Origin: Streptomyces sp. NBC_01439 | GTDB taxonomy: Bacteria; Actinomycetota; Actinomycetes; Streptomycetales; Streptomycetaceae | NCBI RefSeq assembly: GCF_036227605.1 | Contig: NZ_CP109487.1 | Span: 6,881,501-6,945,500 of the forward strand | Direction: 5' to 3' | Length of the DNA: 64,000 bases | Part shown: piece after piece, positions 51,661-62,966 of the stretch | Numbering within the stretch: position 1 is the first letter of the stretch | Layout: each line of letters begins with the position of its first letter | Notes under the pieces: generated by a model | What the model was told of the DNA's origin: nothing | Database searches by the model: none | Seen by the model: the letters and a program-made list of their open reading frames with translations, nothing else | Made by a program: the position numbers and the translations under genes

Positions 51661-51733
51661 TGCCCCGAGTCGGATTCGAACCGACGCTGAATGGGTTTTG
51701 AATCCATCGCCTCTACCGCTGGGCTACCGGGGC
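51661..51733 (-). tRNA. tRNA with CAA anticodon and short variable loop
   Basis: The minus strand folds as a tRNA: acceptor GCCCCGG with TCGGGGC, D-arm with AGCGGTAGA, T-arm GTCGG-TTCGAAT-CCGAC, discriminator A and no encoded CCA. The anticodon loop is TTCAAAA, so the anticodon reads CAA (Leu, codon TTG). However, the variable loop has only five bases while tRNA-Leu normally has a long arm, and base pair 31-39 is A-C. It is either an unusual tRNA-Leu-like gene or a different, possibly degraded, tRNA. Confidence 0.75.
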
Positions 51734-51832
51734 TCCTTCGAAACGAAGGATACCTAAGACCCTCCGTGTCACAAACATACAGGAGCTAGGTAGGCTCGTG
51801 GGAGCTTAATCGCCTTGCACCGAGGAGCATCC

Positions 51833-52486
51833 GTGACCGCCGAGCACGAGTCGACGCCCACGCCCGACGCCGACCAGTCGCACGTTCCGCCGCTGACGAC
51901 CCGGGTCGTCATCGCCGAGGACGAGGCGCTCATCCGTCTCGATCTCAAAGAGATGCTCGAGGAAGAGGGCTACTCCGTCGTCGGCGAGGCCGGCGACGGC
52001 CAGACGGCCGTCGAGCTCGCGCGCGAGCACCGTCCCGACCTGGTGATCCTCGACGTGAAGATGCCCGTCTTGGACGGGATCTCCGCGGCCGAGAAGATCG
52101 CGGAGGAGTCCATCGCGCCCGTCCTGATGCTCACCGCGTTCTCGCAGCGCGACCTCGTCGAGCGGGCCCGGGACGCCGGGGCCATGGCGTACCTCGTGAA
52201 GCCGTTCAGCAAGAGCGACGTGGTGCCGGCCATCGAGATGGCCGTCTCCCGCTTCGCGGAGCTGCGCGCCCTGGAGCAGGAGGTCGCCGACCTCTCGCAG
52301 CGGCTGGAGACCCGCAAGCTGGTGGACCGGGCGAAGAGCATCCTGCAGACGCAGTACGGGCTGACCGAGCCCGCCGCCTTCCGCTGGATCCAGAAGTCGT
52401 CCATGGACCGCCGGATGTCCATGCAGCAGGTCGCCGAGGTGGTCATCGAGGACGCCGAGGCGAAGAAGAAGGAGAGCGGCAAGTAG
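51833..52486 (+). CDS. pdtaR: ANTAR-domain response regulator PdtaR
   Basis: The 217-aa product has a receiver domain with phosphoacceptor D74 (LVILDVKMP) and conserved K in YLVKPF, then a coiled linker and a C-terminal ANTAR RNA-binding domain (KLVDRAKSILQTQYGL, AFRWIQKSSMDRRMSMQQVA). Such proteins bind paired hairpins in mRNA leaders and prevent termination once phosphorylated by PdtaS-type kinases. No kinase is next to it. GTG 51833 follows GAGGAGC; it lies opposite the tRNA gene. Confidence 0.95.
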   Translation: MTAEHESTPTPDADQSHVPPLTTRVVIAEDEALIRLDLKEMLEEEGYSVVGEAGDGQTAVELAREHRPDLVILDVKMPVLDGISAAEKIAEESIAPVLMLTAFSQRDLVERARDAGAMAYLVKPFSKSDVVPAIEMAVSRFAELRALEQEVADLSQRLETRKLVDRAKSILQTQYGLTEPAAFRWIQKSSMDRRMSMQQVAEVVIEDAEAKKKESGK

Positions 52487-52502
52487 CCGCCCCCGGACAT
52501 GC

Positions 52503-52540
52503 GTGAGGCCCGCCTCCCCCCGAGGGGAGGCGGGCCTCAC
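52503..52540. terminator. strong bidirectional terminator
   Basis: A perfect 17-bp stem (GTGAGGCCCGCCTCCCC and its complement) with a CCGA loop separates the convergent pdtaR and livF genes. Confidence 0.9.
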
Positions 52541-52548
52541 ACGTTGTG

Positions 52549-53261
52549 TCAGTCCTCGCCGAGGTAGGCCTTGCGGACGTCCTCGTTGTGGAGGAGGTCG
52601 CGGCCGGTGCCCGAGAGAACGATCTTGCCGATCTCCATCACGTGCGCGCTGTCGGAGAGCGAGAGCGCCGCCTGGGCGTTCTGCTCGACGAGCAGGATGG
52701 TCATGCCCGAAGCCTTGAGCTCCTTGATGGTCGCCATGATCTTCTGCATCATCAGCGGGGACAGGCCCATGGAGGGCTCGTCCAGCATCAGGAGCTTGGG
52801 GCGGGACATGAGCGCGCGGCCCATGGCGAGCATCTGCTGCTCACCGCCCGAGAGGGTGCCGGCGGCCTGCTTGCGACGCTCGCCCAGGATGGGGAACATC
52901 TCGTAGGCGCGCTGGACGTCCTGCTCGATGCCCTCCTTGTCGGTGCGCAGGAAGGCGCCGAGCTGGAGGTTTTCGGCGATCGTCAGCCGGGGGAAGATGT
53001 GGCGTCCCTCGGGGGAGTGGGCGAGGCCCAGGGAGACGATCTTGTGGGCGGGGACGGTGCCGAGGGGCTGGCCGTCGAAGGTGACGCTGCCGCTCTTGGG
53101 CTTGATGAGCCCGGAGAGGGTGCGCAGGGTGGTCGTCTTGCCGGCGCCGTTGGTGCCGACGAGGCAGACGATTTCGCCTTCGTTGACTTCGAAGGAGATT
53201 CCCTTGACGGCTTCGATCTTGCCGTAGGCGACCTTGAGGTCTTCGACCTTGAGCAGTGCGG

Positions 53262-53265
<4 letters not shown>
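52549..53265 (-). CDS. livF: branched-chain amino-acid ABC transporter ATPase LivF
   Basis: The 238-aa product is the second ATPase of the high-affinity Leu/Ile/Val importer. Walker A is GTNGAGKTT (about 34-42), the signature LSGGEQQ, and Walker B LLMLDEPS. The C-terminal HVMEIGKIVLSGTGRDLLHN region is typical of LivF. It ends the livKHMGF operon and overlaps livG by 4 bases (GTGA). Confidence 0.93.
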
Positions 53266-54298
<1,033 letters not shown>

Positions 54299-54302
<4 letters not shown>

Positions 54303-56032
54303 GCCCCCGCCTTGGCGGTGGCCAGGTCCGCGGGGGCCTGGTCAGCGGTGTCGTCGTGGAACTCGAGCTGCGCGCGCTTGTTGGCGATGAGGCCTTCGGG
54401 GCGGAAGCGCATGAGCAGGATGAGGGCGATGCCGAACGCGAGGAGCTGGTAGTCCTGGAGGAAGGCCAGCTTCGCGGGGATCAGGAAGAGCAGTGCGGCG
54501 CCGAGGATGGGGCCGCGGATGGTGCCCATGCCGCCGAGGATGACGGCGGCGAGGAGGAACGCGGAGTTCGGCGGGACGGGCCCGGCGAAGACGTAGTTCT
54601 CGGGGACCACCGTGCTGTTGACGTGTGCCTGGACGGTGCCGGCGAGGCCGGCGAGGGTGGCACCGAGGGCGAAGGCGATGAGCTTGACCTTGAAGCCGTT
54701 GATGCCCATGGCTTCGGCGGCGGTCTCGTCCTCGCGGATGGCGACCCAGGCGCGGCCGATGCGGCTGCTGCCGGCGCGGGCGAAGACCACGACGACGAGG
54801 GCCATGACGAGCAGCATCAGGAAGTAGTAGTTGGCGTAGGCGCCGAGGGTGATGCCGCCGACCACGTGGGATTCCCCGAAGTTCCACCCGAAGAGTTCGA
54901 GGTGGGGGATGTTGGGGATGCCGTTGGGGCCGTTGGTGATGTCGGGGCCGGAGGTGCCGTCGAGGTTGCCCATGGCGATGCGGAAGATTTCTCCGAAGCC
55001 GAGGGTGACGATGGCGAGGTAGTCGCCGCGCAGGCGCAGGGTCGGGGCTCCGATGACCACGCCGAAGATGAGTGAGGCGAGGGCGCCGACGATGACCGCT
55101 GCCCAGAAGGGCAGGTGGATGCCGAAGGCGGATGCGGTGCTTCCGGAGACCAGGGCGGCGGCGTAGGCGCCGACGCCGAGGAAGGCGACGTAGCCGAGGT
55201 CGAGGAGGCCGGCGAGGCCGACGACGACGTTGAGGCCGAGGGCGACGGTCGCGAAGATCAGGATGTTGACCGCGATCAGCGTGTAGGTGTCGCCGCTCTG
55301 CTGGATGAACGGGAAGGCGATGGCGGCGGCCGCGGTGCCGATCAGGGTGACCTGGCGGTACTTGGCGGTGAGGCCGCCGAGGCGGGCGAAGAGGCCGGAC
55401 TTGTTCAGCGCGAAGGCCGCGAGGCCGACGGTGATCAGGTAGGCGACGAAGAGCTGCGGTTCCTTGTCATCGGTGTCGATGCCGTAGGTGATGACGAAGA
55501 GGCCGATGGCGAAGACGGCGGTGATGATGAGGATTTCGGCCCAGGAGGGCAGCTGCTTGGCGGGGGCCGCCTTGCGGGTGTCGTCGGGGAGCTTGTTCAC
55601 GGCGAGGGCCGGGATGAGCGAGCCGACGAGGGCGACGTAGGCGCCGGGTTCCAGGTTGACGACTCCGCCGAGGACGACGGTGATGGCGATGACCGTGAAC
55701 CAGGTGGCGGCGAGGTTGCCGAGGGTGAGGAAGAAGAGGGCCTTGCGGGAGCCGTTGGGGGTGAGCCAGCCGAGGCCCTTGACGCCGAGTGCGGAGAGCG
55801 CGTGGGCGAGGGTGAGGGCGGCTCCGGCGAGGGTGACGTACTGGAGGCCCGCGGGGCTGCCGTAGTAGGTCAGGTCGCCGGGGAAGTCGGCGGTCCAGGT
55901 CCACGCGAGGAAGGCGCTGACGATGGTCAGGAGGCTGCCTGCGATGACCGCGTAGAGGAGGGTGGTGGGCGCGGGGCCCTGCTTCACCGTGTCTGCGGTC
56001 TGCGGGGTGGTGTTGGTGGTCATGGTTCTCAC
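54299..56032 (-). CDS. livM: branched-chain amino-acid ABC transporter permease LivM
   Basis: The 577-aa product holds the LivM permease core in its C-terminal 330 residues (LNVVVGLAGLLDLGYVAFLGVGAY, GAPTLRLRGDYLAIVTLGFGEI, and the EAA-like AWVAIREDETAAEAMGIN). About 240 additional N-terminal residues contain six or seven more hydrophobic helices. The family's usual length is near 330. GTG 56032 overlaps the livH stop; ATG 56023 is an alternative. Confidence 0.9.
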
Positions 56033-56961
56033 GCCCGATCCGCGACGCGCTCGCCGAGCAGGCCTTGTGGCCGCACGAGGAGGACGACGATGAGGAGTAC
56101 GAAGGCCCAGACGTTGGACCAGGCGCCACCGCCGAGCTGCGACATGCCGGGGATGTCTTCGATGTAGGCGATCGAGAGGGCTTCGGCGAGTCCGAGGACG
56201 ACGCCGCCGACCATGGCTCCGTAGATGTTGCCGATGCCGCCGAGGACGGCTGCGGTGAAGGCCTTGAGGCCGAGGATGAAGCCCATCTCGAAGTTGATCT
56301 GGCCCTTGTCGAGGCCGTAGGCGACGGCGGCAACGGCGGCGAACGCGGCACCGATGGCGAAGGCCATGACGATGATGCGGTCGGTGTTGATGCCCATCAG
56401 CTTCGCGGTGTCGGGGTCCTGCGCGGTGGCCTGCATGGCGCGGCCGCTGCGGCTCTTCTGGACGAAGACGCCGAGGGCGAGCATGCAGAGCGGGGCGAGG
56501 ATGAGGACGAAGAGGTCCGCGCGCTGGATGGAGAGGCTGTCGGTGAGCTTGAAGGCGGCGCCCTTGAACTCAGGGAAGCTGACGGCCTTCTTGGCGTCCG
56601 GGTAGAACTGCCAGACGAGCTGCTGGAGCGCGATCGAGAGGCCGATTGCGGTGATGAGGGGTGCGAGCCGGGGGGCGCTGCGCAGTGGGCGGTAGGCGAA
56701 GCGTTCGGCTGCGCAGGCCACGGCGACGGAGGTGGCGGCACCTCCGATGATCATGACGGGTATCGCGATCAGCAGGGAGGTGCCGGTCGGGAGGATGGCG
56801 TAGGCGCTGAGCGCGCCGAAGCCGCCGATCATGAAGATCTCGCCGTGGGCGAAGTTGATGAGCTGGACGATGCCGTAGACCATGGTGTACCCGATGGCGA
56901 TGAGACCATAGAGAGCACCGAGGGCCAGGCCGTTGGCCAGCTGTTGCGGCAGTTCGTGCAC
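56029..56961 (-). CDS. livH: branched-chain amino-acid ABC transporter permease LivH
   Basis: The 310-aa product has about eight membrane helices and the LivH pattern: NGLALGALYGLIAIGYTMVY at the N-terminus, VQLINFAHGEIFMIG, RAMQATAQDPDTAKLMGIN (the EAA loop that contacts the ATPase) and a C-terminal LVRPQGLLGERV. It is the first gene after a hairpin that separates it from livK, and it overlaps livM. Confidence 0.93.
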   Translation of the reverse strand: MHELPQQLANGLALGALYGLIAIGYTMVYGIVQLINFAHGEIFMIGGFGALSAYAILPTGTSLLIAIPVMIIGGAATSVAVACAAERFAYRPLRSAPRLAPLITAIGLSIALQQLVWQFYPDAKKAVSFPEFKGAAFKLTDSLSIQRADLFVLILAPLCMLALGVFVQKSRSGRAMQATAQDPDTAKLMGINTDRIIVMAFAIGAAFAAVAAVAYGLDKGQINFEMGFILGLKAFTAAVLGGIGNIYGAMVGGVVLGLAEALSIAYIEDIPGMSQLGGGAWSNVWAFVLLIVVLLVRPQGLLGERVADRA

Positions 56962-56995
56962 CGCAGGGCCTCCGATGAGCGTGTCGGATAAGACT

Positions 56996-57028
56996 CCGCG
57001 CGAGGGCGCTGTTTGCGCCCTCGCGCGG
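56996..57028 (-). terminator. hairpin between livK and livH (partial terminator)
   Basis: A perfect 14-bp stem (CCGCGCGAGGGCGC and its complement) with a TGTTT loop lies in the 108-bp gap between livK and livH, both on the minus strand. It would reduce transcription into the membrane genes so that the binding protein is made in excess. Confidence 0.75.
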
Positions 57029-57069
57029 CGTTGGTTCAGGTGGTACGGGTGTTGCTGGGGACTACGGGC

Positions 57070-58305
57070 TTACTGGTTGAAGGTGTCGCTCTTGACGTCG
57101 ACCCACTTGCCGCCCTCGACCTTGTAGACGGTGAGCTGCTTGTTGGTGGTGTCGCCGTACTCGTCGAAGGCGACCTTGCCGGTCACGCCCTCGAAGGAGA
57201 CCTTGCCGAGTGCCTCGACGACCTTGGCGCGGGCGTCGGTGGGCAGCTTGCCGTTGTTGGCGGCGGCGACGGCCTTGACGGCCTGGATGACGGCCCAGCC
57301 GGCGTCGTAGGAGTAGCCACCGTAGGCGGCGTACGGGTCCTTGTAGCCCTCGGTCTTGTAGTCCTCGATGAACTTCTTGGCGGTGTCCAGCTTCTCGACC
57401 GGGTAGCCGATGGAGGTGGCGAGGTCGCCCTCGTTGGCCTCACCGGAGGCGCTGATGAAGGCCGGGTCCTGGATGCCGTCGCCGCCCATGAGGGGGACGA
57501 CCGCGCCGGTCTTCTTGATCTGGTCGGCGAGCAGGCCGCCCTCGGGGTACTGGCCGCCGAAGTAGACGGAGTCGGCGCCGGAGGACTTGACCTTGTCGGC
57601 GGTGGAGGAGAAGTCGGTCTCCTTCACGGTGACGTGGTCGGTGCCGACGACCTCGCCGCCGAGCTTCTTGAACTCGTCGGCGAAGATGGCGGCGAGGCCG
57701 GCGCCGTAGGTCTGCTTGTCGTCGACGATGAAGACCTTCTTCTTGCCGGCGTCGCGGAAGAGGTACTGGGCGGCGAACTTGCCCTGGACCACGTCGGTGG
57801 CGGCGGTGCGGAAGTAGGTCTTGAAGCCGCGCTTGAACTCGCCCTTGCCCCAGTTGTCGCCCTGGCTGAGCGCGGGGTTGGTGTTGGCGGGGGAGACCTG
57901 CGCCAGGTTGGCGGAGTTGAAGACGCCCTGCATCTGCTGGGCGACGCCGGAGTTCAGCGGGCCGACGACGCCGAGGACGTCCTTGTTGCCGACGAGCTTG
58001 GTGGCGTTGGCCTGGCCGGAGGCGGGGACGGCCTGGTCGTCGAGGGCCTCGACCTTGAACTCGATGCCCGGGACCTCGTTGTTCTTGTTGGCCGTCTTGG
58101 CCGCGAGGTCGACGGAGTTCTTGATGCCCTGACCGAGCGCGGAGAGCGAGCCGGTGAGCGGGGCGTCCACACCGATGACGACGGTGGTCTTCTTGCCGCC
58201 GCCGTTGTCCTTGGAGTCTCCGCCGTCGCGCGATCCGCAAGCGGTGAGGGTCAGTGCTCCCGTGGTGATCACGGTGGTGAGGACGAGCAAAGAACGGTGT
58301 CGCAC
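57070..58305 (-). CDS. livK: branched-chain amino-acid binding lipoprotein LivK
   Basis: The 411-aa product is a periplasmic-binding-fold (peripla_BP_6) lipoprotein. It begins at GTG 58305 (AAAGGAAG upstream) with a signal peptide and lipobox LTAC at C23, followed by a GGDSKDNGGGKK linker. Core segments are VVIGVDAPLTGSLSALGQGI, GVVGPLNSGVAQQM, YFGGQYPEGG and DAGWAVIQAVKAV. It captures Leu, Ile or Val for LivHM. It is first in the operon, with a strong hairpin behind it. Confidence 0.94.
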   Translation of the reverse strand: MRHRSLLVLTTVITTGALTLTACGSRDGGDSKDNGGGKKTTVVIGVDAPLTGSLSALGQGIKNSVDLAAKTANKNNEVPGIEFKVEALDDQAVPASGQANATKLVGNKDVLGVVGPLNSGVAQQMQGVFNSANLAQVSPANTNPALSQGDNWGKGEFKRGFKTYFRTAATDVVQGKFAAQYLFRDAGKKKVFIVDDKQTYGAGLAAIFADEFKKLGGEVVGTDHVTVKETDFSSTADKVKSSGADSVYFGGQYPEGGLLADQIKKTGAVVPLMGGDGIQDPAFISASGEANEGDLATSIGYPVEKLDTAKKFIEDYKTEGYKDPYAAYGGYSYDAGWAVIQAVKAVAAANNGKLPTDARAKVVEALGKVSFEGVTGKVAFDEYGDTTNKQLTVYKVEGGKWVDVKSDTFNQ

Positions 58306-58847
58306 GATTCTTCCTTTCCCTGGCGCGGCTCTCTCGTGGAGAGGTGCCGTTAGGTCGCCGGGCCGCACTGGGAGGTCCACGGCCGTGCTGATTGCGCCCT
58401 GCGGCGCGGTGACTGGCCGTGACTCTAGGCCCGAGGTGGCGAGCACGGGGAGCAGGGAAAGGAGGATGTGACGCTCTTGTTATGCCAAGGCCAAGAATGT
58501 GTAGCGGGAGTGTGGACAAATCGGACGTTTTCTTACCTTGGGGGGTGTCCGCATCCTGAGAATTGCCTGCTCTCCTAAGGGGCTTGAGGCCTTCATGCTC
58601 CTGTCTTAGATCATTTTCGGCCGAATGTGGCTGCGCGTGCCCAAAGGAACCCTCCGAGTGGTCTTTCTTAAGGGAAAAGGCGGATTCCAACCCTTGCGTG
58701 CATTACGCAGGGTGACCGTCAAGAGGGCACTTTCGAATCCGGATGGATCTTGTTCGGATGGCGGCACGGCCTTTCACCTGCGCTTCGGTCCTACGGGGGG
58801 ATGTGCCCGGAAGCCGGACAGTGCGCTCGGGAATGCGGTGACCTCGG
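58306..58847. other. intergenic region upstream of livK
   Basis: The 540 bases between livK and the convergent-side lipoprotein gene hold no gene. The part from 58460 to 58640 is notably AT-rich (TTGTTATG, TTTTCTTACC, TTAGATCATTTTC) and is expected to contain the livK promoter and nitrogen- or amino-acid-responsive sites. I could not assign a known operator. Plus-strand frames across it are Arg/Gly-rich and unlikely. Confidence 0.5.
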
Positions 58848-59273
58848 TCACGTCGGCGGGCGCCAGTTCTCCGAACTGCGCATCGCGCCGCCCTCGTCGG
58901 CGCAGCGCTGGGCCACGAACCGGTCGATCAACTCAAGTGCCTTGTCCCGCCCGGCAGTTCGCTCCTCGGTGCGCCCTGCGGCCACGGCGTCCTCGTGGAT
59001 CGCGTACTGGTCGTTGGACAGGCCCTTCTGCTCCCAGTCGAGACCGGACCACTTCGTGCCCATGAGGGTCTCCTTCGCCCAGTAGGACACGAGGCTCGTG
59101 CACACCTGTACGGGCGAGGGGGGAGCGGGGCTGGAGGGGTTCGTGGAACCCGCCGTGGAGCCCGCCGTGGAGCCCGCCGCGAAGGGTGGCGCGGAGGATG
59201 AGCATCCGGTCAGGGCGAGCGCCGCGAGCAGGGTGTGGGCGGCGTACCGGGCCGTGCGTGGCAGGGTCCCCAT
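58848..59273 (-). CDS. small lipoprotein of unknown function
   Basis: The 141-aa product has a signal peptide with lipobox LTGC (cysteine at about residue 24), then a low-complexity linker of AGS units (three near-identical copies of GSTA encoded by 12-bp repeats at 59150-59180) and Pro/Ser. The C-terminal 85 residues are soluble with one Cys near the start (VQVCTSLVSYWAKETL) and one near the end (FVAQRCADEGG), which may form a disulfide. Family not recognised. ATG 59273 is the best start. Confidence 0.75.
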   Translation of the reverse strand: MGTLPRTARYAAHTLLAALALTGCSSSAPPFAAGSTAGSTAGSTNPSSPAPPSPVQVCTSLVSYWAKETLMGTKWSGLDWEQKGLSNDQYAIHEDAVAAGRTEERTAGRDKALELIDRFVAQRCADEGGAMRSSENWRPPT

Positions 59274-59419
59274 GGGGGGACGGTAGGCGGTGACCACGGG
59301 TGACACAACAGATGTCACGGCGAAGCGTGCGGACTGGCGGATTCCGGGCGGTTGGCGGGTGCCGTGCCGTCCGGCGCCTGTCGGCCGGGCGGCCGGCCGT
59401 CGTCTCCTATGCTCTGGCC

Positions 59420-59902
59420 GTGACCGGACCCAAGAGCCCGACGGCATGGATCGAATCGGCCCGGCAGGAGCTGGACGCCCCCGATGCGGGGCGTCGGGAC
59501 AGCTGCCTCGAAGTCGTCAGTGACGTCCTGGAGACGGGCCTCCTGGCACGGGACGACGCGGCACGGGACGACGCGGTACGGGTCGTCGAACGCCTCGTCG
59601 CGGTCGCGCTCTCCGACGAGGGCTACGAGCTGCGGGAGTCCGCGCTGCACGCCCTCTGCACGGCCACCGCGCCCTACGAGCTCACCCATCGGGTGGTCGC
59701 GCCGCTCGCCGCGGCGGACGGCATGGAACCCCTCCTGCTGGAGTACGTCCTGGGCGTCCTCGGTGCCACGGGCGACCGGGCGGCGCTCCCGGCCGTCGGG
59801 CGCTTCCTGCGCCACCACGATTCGGGGGTGCGCCGGGAGGCGGCGGACGCGGTGAAGGAGCTGCGCTGGCGCCTGCATCCCGCCCGGGAAGGGACCGCCT
59901 GA
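59420..59902 (+). CDS. HEAT-repeat-like hypothetical protein
   Basis: The 160-aa product is all helical with repeats resembling HEAT motifs (EGYELRESALHALCTATAPYE, GDRAALPAVGRFLRHHDSGVRREAADAV is the clearest pair). It is probably a protein-binding scaffold. GTG 59420 lies seven bases after TATGCT, so transcription may begin at the start codon itself. Single gene, facing a lipoprotein gene across a 146-bp promoter region. Confidence 0.65.
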   Translation: MTGPKSPTAWIESARQELDAPDAGRRDSCLEVVSDVLETGLLARDDAARDDAVRVVERLVAVALSDEGYELRESALHALCTATAPYELTHRVVAPLAAADGMEPLLLEYVLGVLGATGDRAALPAVGRFLRHHDSGVRREAADAVKELRWRLHPAREGTA

Positions 59903-59952
59903 GCCCCGGGGCCCGGGCGGTCCTGCGTCACGGCACCCAAACCGGTCGGGGG

Positions 59953-60426
59953 TCAGGCCCCCGCGGCCACCTGGTCGGCGTCGCGCAGCAGGCAGGTCAG
60001 GCGGGCGGTGCAGATCCGCTTGTCCTGCTCGTCGGTGATGACGATCTCGAAGGTGGTGGTCGAGCGGCCGCGGTGCACCGGGGTGGCGACGCCGGTGACG
60101 ATGCCGGAGCGGGCGCCCCGGTGGTGGGTGCAGTTCAGGTCCACGCCGACGGCGATCTTGGTGATGCCGCCGTGCATCATGGCGCCGATCGAGCCGAGGG
60201 TCTCGGCCAGTACGGCGGAGGCACCGCCGTGCAGCAGTCCGTAGGGCTGGGTGTTGCCCTTGACGGGCATGGTGCCGACGACGCGGTCGGCCGAGGCCTC
60301 CAGGATGCGGATGTCCATGCGCTCGCCGAGGTCTCCGGCCGAGAACAGCGCGGGCAGGTCGATGCCCAGGGCCGCGTACTCGTCGAGGACCTCCTGCGGG
60401 AACTTCACTGCGTGCTGCTCACCCAT
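59953..60426 (-). CDS. PaaI-type hotdog thioesterase
   Basis: The 157-aa product has the hotdog fold with QPYGLLHGGASAVLAETLGSI (the HGG catalytic loop) and VGVDLNCTHHRGARSG. It hydrolyses aryl- or acyl-CoA thioesters, often to rescue stalled CoA in aromatic catabolism. ATG 60426 is used. It lies 56 bases after the FdhF-type gene on the same strand and may be its operon partner. Confidence 0.88.
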   Translation of the reverse strand: MGEQHAVKFPQEVLDEYAALGIDLPALFSAGDLGERMDIRILEASADRVVGTMPVKGNTQPYGLLHGGASAVLAETLGSIGAMMHGGITKIAVGVDLNCTHHRGARSGIVTGVATPVHRGRSTTTFEIVITDEQDKRICTARLTCLLRDADQVAAGA

Positions 60427-60481
60427 GGGTCAGGCTCCGTTCGTCAACGCTCGTTAACCGTCTTGTCCTGAGGTCGTTCTA

Positions 60482-62767
<2,286 letters not shown>

Positions 62768-62966
62768 CGCGCTCCCCTTCGAGCGTACGTACGTATGCAG
62801 CACAAGTAGCCGCGTCCTTCGATCCTTGCACGGACCACGGAATCAGGGGAGGGCGGTCCGGTGCTCACCGCACCCCGGTCGGGTGCGCCGGGGGCGTCCG
62901 GTGGGGAGGATGCGCCGGGGGAGGCGACGGGCCGGAATTGTCGGTGGGGGCGCCTAGGATCGGTGC

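Noticed and set aside
51661..51733. Reading the tRNA anticodon as TCA (selenocysteine or opal suppressor)
   Set aside because: It would need a wrongly sized anticodon stem and loop. The 7-base loop TTCAAAA with a 5-base variable loop fits better and gives CAA; a tRNA-Sec would also have a long variable arm.
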